A stretch of DNA of 64,000 nt from an uncultured Elusimicrobiales bacterium (GCA_910576915.1 CAJTJT010000003.1:124001-188000); one strand, 5' to 3'. Shown: positions 8,257-15,643, counted from the stretch's first letter. Notes: generated by a model not told the origin, from the letters alone. A program made the numbers and translations.

Positions 8257-8823
8257 ATGAATATACTATCCGCTTTATTGGTGGCTTTGGGGCTTTCGAT
8301 GGATAACTTTGCGGTTACCATCGCCTCGGGCTGCTGTCACCGCCAGCGTATTCCCGCGGCGTATACTTTTAAGGTCGGCGTGATGTTTGCGGCGGCTCAT
8401 TTTATTATGTTTTCGGCCGGGTGGTTATGCGGCGCCAGTGCGGAGCGGTATATCGGCGCGGTGGACCACTGGATTGCTTTTTTGATTTTACTTTTTATCG
8501 GCGGGAAAATGATAAAGGAATCCCGCTCGGCCGACGATAACGAGGATGCCTGCGTGCTGCATTCTTTTAAAACGCTGGTGCCGTTATCCGTCGCCACCAG
8601 TTTGGATGCGCTTTTGGTGGGGATGGGGCTCGCTTTTGCGTCGACTTCCTTTTGGCCCGTGGTGTGGACGTTGTCCGCCTGCGTGTTTGTTACCAGCATT
8701 GCGGGTTTTTATTTGGGCGCGTGGCTGGGGCGTAAATTCGGCAAAGTGATGGAAGCCGCCGGCGGCGCGGTGCTGGCTCTGATTGGCGTTAAATTGTTGC
8801 TTGAAGGGCTGGGCATTTGGTAG
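8257..8823 (+). CDS. mntP: MntP-family manganese efflux pump
   Basis: 188 residues with six predicted membrane helices. Both DxxxxG-type repeats of the family are present: LGLSMDNFAVTIASG near the start and ATSLDALLVGMGLAF in the second half. The acidic loop (SADDNEDAC) between the halves is also typical. It exports Mn2+ across the inner membrane. It diverges from sdaA over 43 bp. There is no ribosome site; a TATCAT box ends 7 bases before the ATG, so the mRNA may be leaderless. A second, degenerate family member follows. Confidence 0.92.
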   Translation: MNILSALLVALGLSMDNFAVTIASGCCHRQRIPAAYTFKVGVMFAAAHFIMFSAGWLCGASAERYIGAVDHWIAFLILLFIGGKMIKESRSADDNEDACVLHSFKTLVPLSVATSLDALLVGMGLAFASTSFWPVVWTLSACVFVTSIAGFYLGAWLGRKFGKVMEAAGGAVLALIGVKLLLEGLGIW

Positions 8824-8855
8824 AATTCTGATATCTAAACCGGAGGTGTTTTGCT

Positions 8856-9413
8856 ATGGGCATGCTCGCCGTAATTCTTATTTTTATTTGTATCTGCGTG
8901 GATAATATGGTCTGCGCCAATATGTCCGCCATGAAGCTGGAAGCGGGCAGCAAAAATATTTTTTCCATTAAAATGGCGCTCTTTTTTGCCGGTTTTAACG
9001 CGCTGTTTTTTGGGCTTGGGTATTTAATCAGCATTATTTTTTTCCGGGATTGGGTATACTTTGCGCACAACTGGGTGGCGTTTGCGTTCCTGCTTTTGTT
9101 GGGTATTAAATTTATGTTGGAATCCATCGAAAAATCGCCCAGCTTTACCAACCTGGAAACGGATGACACTCGCAAATTAATCAAAGTATCTTCTTTGATG
9201 GGGCTTAACTCGTTTTTAGTCGGTTACGCGGTAGAAACGATGGATACGTCATTCTTCCCGCAGGTGGCGTTTTTGCTGATTATTACGTTTTGTCTTACGT
9301 TGTTGGGTTTCCATTTGGGCAACAAAAACTCCAAAACCGTCGCCAGCAAAAAAGTGGAATTAATTGCCGGTATTTTATTGGTTATCATGGGCGTGCGGCT
9401 GATTATTGTGTAA
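8856..9413 (+). CDS. MntP-like integral membrane protein, divergent paralogue
   Basis: 185 residues with six hydrophobic helices and the same layout as the preceding MntP: VDNMVCANMSA matches the first family motif, but the second reads GLNSFLVGY, with Asn replacing the conserved Asp. The loop between the halves is replaced by SPSFTNLETDDTRK. A CCGGAGGTG ribosome site precedes the ATG 33 bases after mntP, so the two form an operon. It may transport a different cation or partner with MntP; loss of the Asp argues against a simple second Mn pump. Confidence 0.75.
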   Translation: MGMLAVILIFICICVDNMVCANMSAMKLEAGSKNIFSIKMALFFAGFNALFFGLGYLISIIFFRDWVYFAHNWVAFAFLLLLGIKFMLESIEKSPSFTNLETDDTRKLIKVSSLMGLNSFLVGYAVETMDTSFFPQVAFLLIITFCLTLLGFHLGNKNSKTVASKKVELIAGILLVIMGVRLIIV

Positions 9414-9433
9414 ACAATTTGGCAGCTATAAAG

Positions 9434-9462
9434 AACCCCGTCTTTACAGGCGGGGTTTTTAT
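9434..9462 (+). terminator. Terminator of the mntP operon
   Basis: A 10-bp stem (AACCCCGTCT with AGGCGGGGTT, one G-T pair) on a TTAC loop is followed by TTTATTTTT. Confidence 0.88.
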
Positions 9463-9521
9463 TTTTAAAAACTGGATTTTTGTCCGCTTACGGTTATACT
9501 ATTTTGTAAGGCGGTTTTTTC

Positions 9522-9550
9522 TTGACCGCCGGAAGTGTTTTTGATACGAT
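9522..9550 (+). promoter_or_regulatory. Promoter of the first large pilin gene
   Basis: TTGACC (9522-9527) and TACGAT (9545-9550) are 17 bases apart, and the spacer ends TTTTTGA like the T12 promoters elsewhere but with only five Ts. A 28-codon frame starts at an ATG 7 bases after the -10 (9558-9644) and could be a leaderless upstream ORF. Confidence 0.6.
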
Positions 9551-9562
9551 TTTTTTAATGCT

Positions 9563-9691
9563 TGAGGAGGGACTAACCGAAAAAGGGGAATATTTTTCGG
9601 TGCTTTGGCATATCCTTTTGTCAAAAAGCCCTTCCTTTGGCTGATTCCGCCCGCGTGAAAACGCGGCGGAAAGCTCTTGAGGAGGGCTTTT
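9563..9691 (+). promoter_or_regulatory. Structured 5' leader that can mask the pilin ribosome site
   Basis: AAAAGCCCTTCC (9624-9635) pairs, with one bulge, with the Shine-Dalgarno strand GGAGGGCTTTT (9681-9691) that touches the ATG. Between them a second stem (TTCCGC/GCGGAA and CGCGT/ACGCG) closes on a GAAA tetraloop. Upstream sit a third hairpin (CCGAAAAA/TTTTTCGG, 9575-9598) and an identical second copy of CTTGAGGAGGG (9563-9573). That copy could compete for the anti-Shine-Dalgarno strand. The layout suits a translational switch; no known riboswitch class is recognised. Confidence 0.5.
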
Positions 9692-11071
9692 ATGTGTAAA
9701 GCAAACAACAAAAAGAAAGCCTTTACGTTAACCGAGTTATTGGTAGTGGTTATCGTAATAGGCGTGTTAAGCGCGGCAGTATTGCCGAAGTTTAGCAAAG
9801 TAATCGAAACGCGCAAGACAACGGAAGCGGAAGAGTTAATGGCTTCTATCCGCACGGAACAGGAAAAGCGCTGCGCGTTGGATAAGCCGTATATAGCGGA
9901 TGATATTTCCAGACTAAATGATATTGTAAAGAACCCGGACACGAAGAATTATAAAATAACGCTGCAAGGCACAGGCGTAATTGCGAGCAGTAAGGGTAAT
10001 TACAGTTATACGTTGGAAATGCCATCGTATTTAGATGGGAGAATTTGTTGTAGAGGGAATGACTGTGAAAAACTGAACAAGAACTATCCGAACTGTGATG
10101 AGGGGTTCACATATGAACCTTCGCCGGAGAGCTGTGCGGGAACTATCCCTCCGGTAGAACCTGAAATACACCTTTGCACGGGCAGTGATACGCAAGCGTG
10201 CGGGTGCCAGAATAAAGGCACGCAGAGCCGTACATGTAATACGACCACGGGTGAATGGAGTGACTGGAGCGCGTGCAGTATCAGCGATTCCTGCGAATGC
10301 ACGGGTGAAAAGAAAGAGCGTCAGGCTTGCACGGCGGGAAATACGTGCGGGTTTGAAACGCGCACGGCGACGTGTGACGTTACCACGGGCGAATGGAAAT
10401 ACGGTGCTTGGAATACGTCGGCTTGTGCGGCGAAGCCCGAAACTACGAAAGAATGCGATGCCGGTTACACGGGTACGCAAACACGCAGTGTAACGTGTAC
10501 GAACGGTTCGTGGGTAATGGGCGACTGGCAAGGTGAATGTACGGCCGCGTCGTGTGACCCGGACGGTAGCAAGCAGAATGAGTGCTGGGAAGGAATGACT
10601 TTTGACTGCGAAAATGGCTTAATTGGGGAAACAAGATGGGACGCAAATACATGTGAGTGTAAAGATTATTGCCCTGTCTGTTCTTGGGGGTATGGCGAAT
10701 GCTCCGATGATCAATGGGGCAAAGATACTTGCGATGGGGACAGCTTAAAACTCTTTAACGCAGCATTAGCGGGTGAAGATGTAATTCCTGCAGGACCCCA
10801 AACCTGTATTGATTTATATGCCGCCTCATCTGGAAGTTCTTCCGGCAATACCGGCTGTGGCTGGGATGGAAACCCATACCATTCCAATACCTGCCCGACA
10901 GGACAAGTCGGCGCATGTGTGGGAGGCAAATGGACTTGTTATACTCCGTGTCCGAAAGGCGGGTGTGCAAACGGAACAATGAATCCAATGCCGGACATGC
11001 CCTTGATGACTGATAATGTCCGCGTAGCATGCCGGGTTGTTACGCAAACCTGTACATACAAAAGTTTATAA
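9692..11071 (+). CDS. Type IV pilin-like protein with Cys-rich TSP1-like repeats
   Basis: 459 residues, far longer than ordinary pilins (about 150). A short basic leader ends in KKKA, then comes the mature pilin N-terminus FTLTELLVVVIVIGVLSAAV with Glu5, so prepilin peptidase should process it. Residues up to about 150 form the pilin core. About 160-290 hold three repeats with the spacing CG..T/Q.R.C....G.W..W..C, resembling thrombospondin type 1 modules. The rest is Cys-rich (CPVCSWGYGEC, CPKGGC). The ATG at 9692 follows GAGGAGGG. The first 60 codons are nearly identical to the pilin at 16704. It is probably a surface-exposed minor pilin or adhesin; ligand unknown. Confidence 0.87.
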   Translation: MCKANNKKKAFTLTELLVVVIVIGVLSAAVLPKFSKVIETRKTTEAEELMASIRTEQEKRCALDKPYIADDISRLNDIVKNPDTKNYKITLQGTGVIASSKGNYSYTLEMPSYLDGRICCRGNDCEKLNKNYPNCDEGFTYEPSPESCAGTIPPVEPEIHLCTGSDTQACGCQNKGTQSRTCNTTTGEWSDWSACSISDSCECTGEKKERQACTAGNTCGFETRTATCDVTTGEWKYGAWNTSACAAKPETTKECDAGYTGTQTRSVTCTNGSWVMGDWQGECTAASCDPDGSKQNECWEGMTFDCENGLIGETRWDANTCECKDYCPVCSWGYGECSDDQWGKDTCDGDSLKLFNAALAGEDVIPAGPQTCIDLYAASSGSSSGNTGCGWDGNPYHSNTCPTGQVGACVGGKWTCYTPCPKGGCANGTMNPMPDMPLMTDNVRVACRVVTQTCTYKSL

Positions 11072-11080
11072 TTAGCAGAA

Positions 11081-11108
11081 AGCCCCGGAGTTTAACCGGG
11101 GCTTTTTT
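11081..11108 (+). terminator. Terminator of the first large pilin gene
   Basis: AGCCCCGG and CCGGGGCT form a perfect 8-bp stem around AGTTTAA, followed by TTTTT. Other pilin cassettes end in similar CCCCGG-core hairpins. Confidence 0.9.
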
Positions 11109-11129
11109 AACAAAATATAAAAAAGAAAA

Positions 11130-11201
11130 AGGTGCGGGCGGGAATCGAACCCACGAATATCAGTTTTGCAGACTGACGCCTTACCACTTGGCCACCGCAC
11201 C
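11130..11201 (-). tRNA. tRNA-Cys (GCA anticodon)
   Basis: Minus-strand cloverleaf with acceptor GGTGCGG/CCGCACC, discriminator U73 typical of tRNA-Cys, anticodon loop CTGCAAA (GCA) and T-loop TTCGATT. CCA is not encoded. Confidence 0.97.
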
Positions 11202-11275
11202 GTATACATCAAATTGTTAATACCTAATTATTATAGCAAAAAAACATAATTTTAGGAAGATTCGTTTTTTGGGCC

Positions 11276-11303
11276 TTGATTTTTTTCCGTTTGTTCTTAT
11301 ACT
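11276..11303 (+). promoter_or_regulatory. Promoter for an unassigned short transcript
   Basis: TTGATT (11276-11281) and TATACT (11298-11303) stand 16 bases apart. No ORF follows directly; a structured stretch with terminators does. Confidence 0.5.
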
Positions 11304-11309
11304 GGCAAT

Positions 11310-11415
11310 ATGGGAGTGCCAACACAGCCCGTTTTTGGGTATACCTCTTGTAGGGGACCGGCCTCCCTCCTTTTTATTTTTTGCGCCGGAACGTTTTTGC
11401 GTTCCGGCGTTTTTT
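11310..11415 (+). ncRNA. Candidate structured small RNA with tandem terminators
   Basis: Downstream of a good promoter, GGGAGTGCC (11312-11320) pairs with GGCCTCCC (11360-11367, one bulge). That pairing closes a three-way junction with two small hairpins (GCCC/GGGT and CCTC/GGGG). A T-rich run (11371-11382) follows, then a perfect 10-bp terminator stem (CGCCGGAACG with CGTTCCGGCG, 11384-11409) with TTTTTT. I see no SRP, 6S, RNase P or tmRNA hallmark. It could also be a leader for the XapX gene, although that gene has its own TATAAT at 11424-11429. Confidence 0.4.
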
Positions 11416-11458
11416 GTTTGTGTTATAATAAAAGAAACACTCTCCGGGAGGTATTTCC

Positions 11459-11620
11459 ATGTTAAGCGCACTTTACAGTTTAATTACCGGCATCGGCGTA
11501 GGTTTGCTTTTTGCTTTTCTTAAATTCCCTATTCCGGCCCCCAACCACATTAACGGGGTACTGGGTATTTTGGGTATTTTCCTGGGATATTTAATCATCG
11601 ATTATTTCCGCAAAGGATAA
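11459..11620 (+). CDS. XapX domain small membrane protein, 53 aa
   Basis: A 53-residue protein with two hydrophobic helices. The motifs LITGIGVGLLFAFLKFPIPAP and GVLGILGIFLGYLIIDY match the XapX family of short membrane proteins of unknown function. A CGGGAGGT ribosome site precedes the ATG and a TATAAT box lies at 11424-11429. It stands alone between a candidate small RNA and the tRNA-Gly promoter. Family recognition is by motif; no biochemical role is known to me. Confidence 0.85.
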   Translation: MLSALYSLITGIGVGLLFAFLKFPIPAPNHINGVLGILGIFLGYLIIDYFRKG

Positions 11621-11720
11621 AACACTTCCTTCGAAGGTATTTTTTTGTTAGAATAATATAAACCCGCCGCTTGGCGCCGGCCGTAACCGCGGCCCTGTTG
11701 CGCCCTTTGTACAAAAAGCG

Positions 11721-11749
11721 TTTACGCAATACTGTTTTTTTTGTATAAT
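11721..11749 (+). promoter_or_regulatory. Promoter of the tRNA-tuf transcription unit
   Basis: TTTACG (11721-11726) and TATAAT (11744-11749) are 17 bases apart, 15 bases before tRNA-Gly. This probably drives the three tRNAs and tuf as one transcript, because no terminator separates them. Confidence 0.75.
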
Positions 11750-11764
11750 AAAGTATTGCCTCTT

Positions 11765-11835
11765 GCGGGCGTAGTTCAATGGTAGAACACTAGCCTTCCA
11801 AGCTTGATACGTGGGTTCGATTCCCATCGCCCGCT
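11765..11835 (+). tRNA. tRNA-Gly (TCC anticodon)
   Basis: Acceptor GCGGGCG/CGCCCGC, anticodon loop CTTCCAA (TCC), T-loop TTCGATT, discriminator U. No encoded CCA. Confidence 0.96.
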
Positions 11836-11875
11836 TGGGCAGTGTAATTTATGTGCCGTAACACGGCGTGAAAAC

Positions 11876-11948
11876 GCTGGGGTAGCTCAGTAGGTAGAGC
11901 ATCTCCATGGTAAGGAGAAGGTCGTGGGTTCGATTCCCACTCCCAGCT
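11876..11948 (+). tRNA. tRNA-Thr (GGT anticodon), copy 1
   Basis: Acceptor GCTGGGG with TCCCAGC (one G-T pair), anticodon stem TCTCC/GGAGA and loop ATGGTAA (GGT). It is identical to the copy at 11998. Confidence 0.96.
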
Positions 11949-11997
11949 TATAGATTTGAAATACAATTCCGCCTCCCCGGCGGGAAAAGCAGTATGT

Positions 11998-12070
11998 GCT
12001 GGGGTAGCTCAGTAGGTAGAGCATCTCCATGGTAAGGAGAAGGTCGTGGGTTCGATTCCCACTCCCAGCT
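11998..12070 (+). tRNA. tRNA-Thr (GGT anticodon), copy 2
   Basis: Base-for-base identical to the copy at 11876, 49 bases downstream of it, so a recent tandem duplication. It lies 53 bases before tuf, matching the common bacterial tRNA-tuf linkage. Confidence 0.96.
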
Positions 12071-12123
12071 TGTTTTTGAAACTAAACAATGCAGTAGATA
12101 TTAAAACAGGAGAACTAAACACC

Positions 12124-13314
12124 ATGGCAAAGGAAAAATTTTCCCGCAGCAAACCGCACGTCAACGTAGGAACGATTGGTCACGTGGACCACGGCAAGAC
12201 GACGTTAACGACGGCGATCACGAAAGTATTGGCCAAAGAAGGCAAAGCGAAAGCGATGGCCTATACGGATATTGCGAAAGGGGGCGTAGTACGCGACGCT
12301 TCTAAGATTGTAACGGTAGCAGTATCTCACGTAGAATACGAATCTGACAACCGCCACTATGCGCACATTGACTGCCCCGGCCACGCTGACTACATTAAAA
12401 ACATGATCACGGGTGCGGCGCAGATGGACGGCGCTATTTTGGTAGTGTCCGCTGTAGACGGCCCGATGCCGCAGACTCGCGAACACGTGCTTTTGGCCAA
12501 ACAGGTAAACGTACCGAAATTGGTTGTGTTCCTCAACAAAGTAGATTTAATTGACGATGCGGACTTGTTGGAACTGGTTGAAGAAGAAATCCGCGACTTG
12601 CTGGGCAAATACGATTTTGACCGCGACAACACGCCGATCGTGCGCGGCTCTGCGTTGAAAGCCATTGAAGGCGACCAGAGCGAATTGGGCGAACCCTGCA
12701 TCAAGAGACTTATGGAAGCCTTGGATACGTGGATCCCCGAACCCCAGCGCGATACGGAAAAACCGTTCTTGATGGCTGTGGAAGACGTATTCTCGATCAC
12801 TGGCCGCGGTACTGTGGCCACCGGCAGAATCGAACGCGGCAAGGTGCACGTGGGCGATCAGCTGGAAATCATCGGTTTCCGCGACACGCTGAACACGGTA
12901 GCGACCGGTATTGAAATGTTCCGCAAATTGCTGGACGAAGGTATGGCGGGTGATAACGTGGGTATCTTGCTGCGCGGTATCGACAAGAACCAGGTTGAAA
13001 GAGGTCAGGTATTGGCCGCTCCGAAATCTGTAAACCCGCACAAACACTTTATGGGCCAGGTGTACATCTTGAAGAAAGAAGAAGGCGGCCGCCACACTCC
13101 GCTGACCCCGGGCTACAAACCGCAGTTCTACTTGAGAACGACGGACGTAACGGGCGAACTGTCTTTCAAACAAGACATGATTATGCCTGGTGATAACGCT
13201 GAAATCGAAGTTAAATTGATTACGCCTGTAGCAATGGAAGAAGGCTTGCGCTTCGCGATCCGCGAAGGTGGTCATACGGTAGGCGCCGGCGTTGTTACCA
13301 AAATTATTGAGTAG
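12124..13314 (+). CDS. tuf: Elongation factor Tu
   Basis: GTPase that delivers aminoacyl-tRNA to the ribosome. 396 residues, full length. G motifs: GHVDHGKTT (P-loop, about residue 19), DCPGHADY (G3) and NKVDLID (G4), then domains II and III ending GAGVVTKIIE. I chose the ATG at 12124 (AKEKFSRSKPHVNVGTIGH), which has GGAGAA upstream; the longer frame would run into tRNA-Thr. It is the head protein gene of a block that continues with rpmG, tRNA-Trp, secE, nusG, rplK and rplA. Confidence 0.98.
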   Translation: MAKEKFSRSKPHVNVGTIGHVDHGKTTLTTAITKVLAKEGKAKAMAYTDIAKGGVVRDASKIVTVAVSHVEYESDNRHYAHIDCPGHADYIKNMITGAAQMDGAILVVSAVDGPMPQTREHVLLAKQVNVPKLVVFLNKVDLIDDADLLELVEEEIRDLLGKYDFDRDNTPIVRGSALKAIEGDQSELGEPCIKRLMEALDTWIPEPQRDTEKPFLMAVEDVFSITGRGTVATGRIERGKVHVGDQLEIIGFRDTLNTVATGIEMFRKLLDEGMAGDNVGILLRGIDKNQVERGQVLAAPKSVNPHKHFMGQVYILKKEEGGRHTPLTPGYKPQFYLRTTDVTGELSFKQDMIMPGDNAEIEVKLITPVAMEEGLRFAIREGGHTVGAGVVTKIIE

Positions 13315-13325
13315 TAAAATTGTTT

Positions 13326-13376
13326 AGTTCACACTGTTGCGGGGGCGTGTTAAAACGCCCCCGCGGATATCGTGAA
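13326..13376 (+). other. Strong hairpin between tuf and rpmG without a T-run
   Basis: A perfect 10-bp stem (GCGGGGGCGT with ACGCCCCCGC, 13339-13364, loop GTTAAA) is flanked by a further GTTCAC/GTGAAC arm pair. With no following Ts it should not stop polymerase efficiently. It may be an RNA-processing or stabilising element separating abundant tuf mRNA from the ribosomal-protein part. Confidence 0.6.
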
Positions 13377-13423
13377 CGGACGTAACTTGAGGGATTTTAT
13401 CCCGTAACCTAAGGATACATAAG

Positions 13424-13582
13424 ATGGCAAGTGAAAGAATTACGATCGCGCTGATTTGCACCGAATGCAAAAACAAAAACTACTACCAAGTGCGCGGCAA
13501 AAAGAAAGAATACAAATTGGAGCTCAACAAGTTCTGCAAAAAATGCGGCAAGAGCACCACTCATAAAGAAGGCAAAGCCTAA
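13424..13582 (+). CDS. rpmG: 50S ribosomal protein L33
   Basis: 52 residues. MASERITIALICTECKNKNYY begins the L33 fold, and four cysteines in two CxxC pairs (CTEC, CKKC) make the zinc-binding type. TAAGGAT serves as ribosome site 9 bases before the ATG. It lies between tuf and tRNA-Trp as in many bacteria. Confidence 0.95.
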   Translation: MASERITIALICTECKNKNYYQVRGKKKEYKLELNKFCKKCGKSTTHKEGKA

Positions 13583-13592
13583 GATTTTTTGT

Positions 13593-13667
13593 GGGAGCGT
13601 CGGTTAACTGGTAAACCACCGGTCTCCAAAACCGGGACTGAAGGTTCGAGTCCTTCCGCTCCTGCCA
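13593..13667 (+). tRNA. tRNA-Trp (CCA anticodon)
   Basis: Acceptor GGGAGCG/CGCTCCT (G1-U72 pair), anticodon stem CCGGT/ACCGG with loop CTCCAAA (CCA), T-loop TTCGAGT, G73 and encoded CCA. It sits in the usual place between rpmG and secE. Confidence 0.97.
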
Positions 13668-13699
13668 GGTTTTATACCAAGGAAAACGGATATATTTCT

Positions 13700-13888
13700 A
13701 TGAATAAAGCAATCAATTTTCTTAAGCAGTCTTACGGCGAATTAAGAAAATCCACCTGGCTTTCCAGACAGGAAGTGGTTCAGTCCACTATCCTGGTGGC
13801 GATTGTTGTAGCGCTCGTAGCCGCTTACGTGGGCGTTATTGATTTCGGCTTAACCAAAGTGTTGGGCGCGGTAATCGGGGGTCGTTAA
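13700..13888 (+). CDS. secE: Preprotein translocase subunit SecE
   Basis: 62 residues, the single-helix form of SecE. FLKQSYGELRKSTWLSRQE is the amphipathic cytoplasmic segment, followed by one transmembrane helix (TILVAIVVALVAAYVGVI). It clamps SecY in the protein channel. The ATG at 13700 avoids overlap with tRNA-Trp. Its TAA overlaps the nusG start by one base, so the two are coupled. Confidence 0.95.
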   Translation: MNKAINFLKQSYGELRKSTWLSRQEVVQSTILVAIVVALVAAYVGVIDFGLTKVLGAVIGGR

Positions 13889-14418
13889 TGGAAGAAAAAG
13901 CCTGGTACGTCGTGCATACCCAAACGGGGCACGAGGATAAAGTAAGAGAAAAAATCCTGCTTAACATCGAAATCCAAGGTTTCGGTGATCGCGTTTTTCA
14001 AGTCTTGGTTCCCACCGAAGAAGTCGTCGAAGTAAAACAGAACAAGAAAATTTTGCGCAAACGGAAATTTTTCCCGGGTTACGTGTTGGTCGAAATGAAC
14101 ATGACCAGCGAAGCGTATTGGTTTATTAAAAGCATTACGGGCGTAACCGGTTTCCTGGGCGATCCGAACCCGGTGCCGCTGCCGGAAGAAGAAATTACCG
14201 GCATCGTGGAACTTACGGATAACACTTCCGGCAAACCCAAACACGTGGTGGAATTTGAACGCGGCGAAAGCGTCCGCATTACGGAAGGTCCGTTCAAACA
14301 CTTCATCGGCGTGGTGGAAGAAGTCAACGAACAGAAGAACAAACTCAAGGTGATGGTAACGGTGTTCGACCGCGCCACCCCCGTGGAAGTGGACTTCCTC
14401 CAGGTGGAGAAAAACTAG
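13888..14418 (+). CDS. nusG: Transcription termination/antitermination factor NusG
   Basis: 176 residues. The NGN domain starts AWYVVHTQTGHEDKV and contains FFPGYVLVEMNM and GVTGFLG. The C-terminal KOW domain holds GESVRITEGPFKHFIGVVEEV. It binds RNA polymerase and couples transcription to translation or Rho. The start overlaps the secE stop by one base. rplK follows 43 bases later in the same operon. Confidence 0.97.
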   Translation: MEEKAWYVVHTQTGHEDKVREKILLNIEIQGFGDRVFQVLVPTEEVVEVKQNKKILRKRKFFPGYVLVEMNMTSEAYWFIKSITGVTGFLGDPNPVPLPEEEITGIVELTDNTSGKPKHVVEFERGESVRITEGPFKHFIGVVEEVNEQKNKLKVMVTVFDRATPVEVDFLQVEKN

Positions 14419-14461
14419 ATTTTACCGCAGTAAGCAGTAAAAAATACGGAGTAACAACAAA

Positions 14462-14896
14462 ATGGCAAAAGAGAAAAAAATTAAAGGTTACATCAAATTG
14501 CAGATTCCCGCTGGCGCTGCCAACCCGGCCCCGCCTGTGGGTCCGGCTTTGGGCCAGCATGGTGTTAACATCATGGAATTCTGCAAACAGTTCAACGCCA
14601 AAACGGCTAAATTGGAAAAAGGTATTAAGATTCCGGTCGTCATCACCGTTTACGAAGACCGCTCTTTCTCCTTCATCACCAAAATGCCGCCTATGGCCGT
14701 GCTGATTATTAAGGAGTTGGGCCTTGCGAAAGGTTCCGGCGCTCCGCACAAAGATAAAGTCGGCAAGATCACCCAAGCCCAGTGCGAAAAAATCGCGGCG
14801 CAGAAACTGCCCGATTTGAACACCAAGGACATCAAACAAGCCGCGGAAATGGTAAAAGGCACCTGCCGCAGCATGGGTGTGGACGTAGTAAAATAA
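14462..14896 (+). CDS. rplK: 50S ribosomal protein L11
   Basis: 144 residues of normal length. It starts KEKKIKGYIKLQIPAGAANP with PPVGPALGQHGVNIMEFCKQFN, the signature of L11. The C-terminal RNA-binding domain ends GTCRSMGVDV. It forms the GTPase-associated stalk base with 23S rRNA. CGGAGTAA precedes the ATG. It is cotranscribed with nusG and rplA. Confidence 0.98.
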   Translation: MAKEKKIKGYIKLQIPAGAANPAPPVGPALGQHGVNIMEFCKQFNAKTAKLEKGIKIPVVITVYEDRSFSFITKMPPMAVLIIKELGLAKGSGAPHKDKVGKITQAQCEKIAAQKLPDLNTKDIKQAAEMVKGTCRSMGVDVVK

Positions 14897-14949
14897 ATTT
14901 AAACGAAGGGAGGGCGACAACGCCCGCTACTACCTAAGGAGTATTTAAG

Positions 14950-15624
14950 ATGGGAAAAAGAATGGAAGCAGCTCAAAAAGCCTACGATAAAGCCAAAGTT
15001 TACACGCTGGAAGAAGGCGCTCAAATCGTCAAAGACAACGCCAAAGCCAAATTTGACGAAACGATCGAAATCCACGTGAAACTGGGCATCGACACCAAAA
15101 AGGCCGATCAGCAGGTCCGCACCACCGTCGCTTTGCCGCACGGTACGGGTAAGACCAAACGCATCGCCGTTATCGCCAAAGGCGAACACGCCCAGGAAGC
15201 GCAGCAAGCCGGCGCCGACCGCGTGGGTGCGGATGATATCGTAGAAGAAGTAATCAAAGGCAAAATCGACTTTGACGTTTTGGTCGCCACGCCGGACACC
15301 ATGAAAGATTTGGCCAAAGCCGCCAAAATCTTGGGTCCCCGCGGTTTAATGCCGAACCCGAAAAGCGGTACCGTTACGTTTGACTTGGCCAACACCATTA
15401 AAGCGTTGAAAGCGGGCCGTATCGAATTCAAAGCCGACGCCTACGGCATCGTGCACGCCATCATTGGTAAAGCGTCTTTCGACGCCGCCAAACTGGCCGA
15501 AAATGCAAAAGCTGTTATGGACACCATTCTGCGCGTAAAACCCAGCACCTCCAAAGGTGTTTACGTCAGAAGCATTGCGCTCAGCTCCACGATGGGGCCC
15601 GGCGTATTTGTTTCGCACAAATAG
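14950..15624 (+). CDS. rplA: 50S ribosomal protein L1
   Basis: 224 residues. It has the L1 signatures FDETIEIHVKLGIDTKKADQ and ILGPRGLMPNPKSGTV. It forms the L1 stalk at the E site. CTAAGGAG lies before the ATG. In most bacteria rplJ-rplL-rpoB would follow; here a strong terminator and 1 kb of repeats come next, so the cluster is broken after rplA. The preceding 53-base gap contains GGGCG/CGCCC pairing that could be an L1 autoregulatory site, though I cannot confirm it. Confidence 0.98.
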   Translation: MGKRMEAAQKAYDKAKVYTLEEGAQIVKDNAKAKFDETIEIHVKLGIDTKKADQQVRTTVALPHGTGKTKRIAVIAKGEHAQEAQQAGADRVGADDIVEEVIKGKIDFDVLVATPDTMKDLAKAAKILGPRGLMPNPKSGTVTFDLANTIKALKAGRIEFKADAYGIVHAIIGKASFDAAKLAENAKAVMDTILRVKPSTSKGVYVRSIALSSTMGPGVFVSHK

Positions 15625-15643
15625 TTGTTCTCTTTTGCAAATT

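Noticed and set aside
11029..11220. Plus-strand frame of 63 codons between pilin and tRNA-Cys
   Set aside because: It spans the pilin terminator and the complement of tRNA-Cys (the GGNRTHEYQF pattern is a tRNA read as protein).
11876..12070. Direct repeat that might be a CRISPR or mobile repeat
   Set aside because: It is two identical tRNA-Thr genes.
12547..13275. 242-codon minus-strand frame opposite tuf
   Set aside because: A shadow of tuf codon bias; it has no ribosome site and no recognisable domain.
13339..13364. Terminator between tuf and rpmG
   Set aside because: The stem is strong but no T-run follows; called a hairpin of unknown role instead.
14897..14949. L1-binding autoregulatory site before rplA
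   Set aside because: A short GGGCG/CGCCC pairing exists but I could not match it to the L1 rRNA target, so I mention it only as a possibility.
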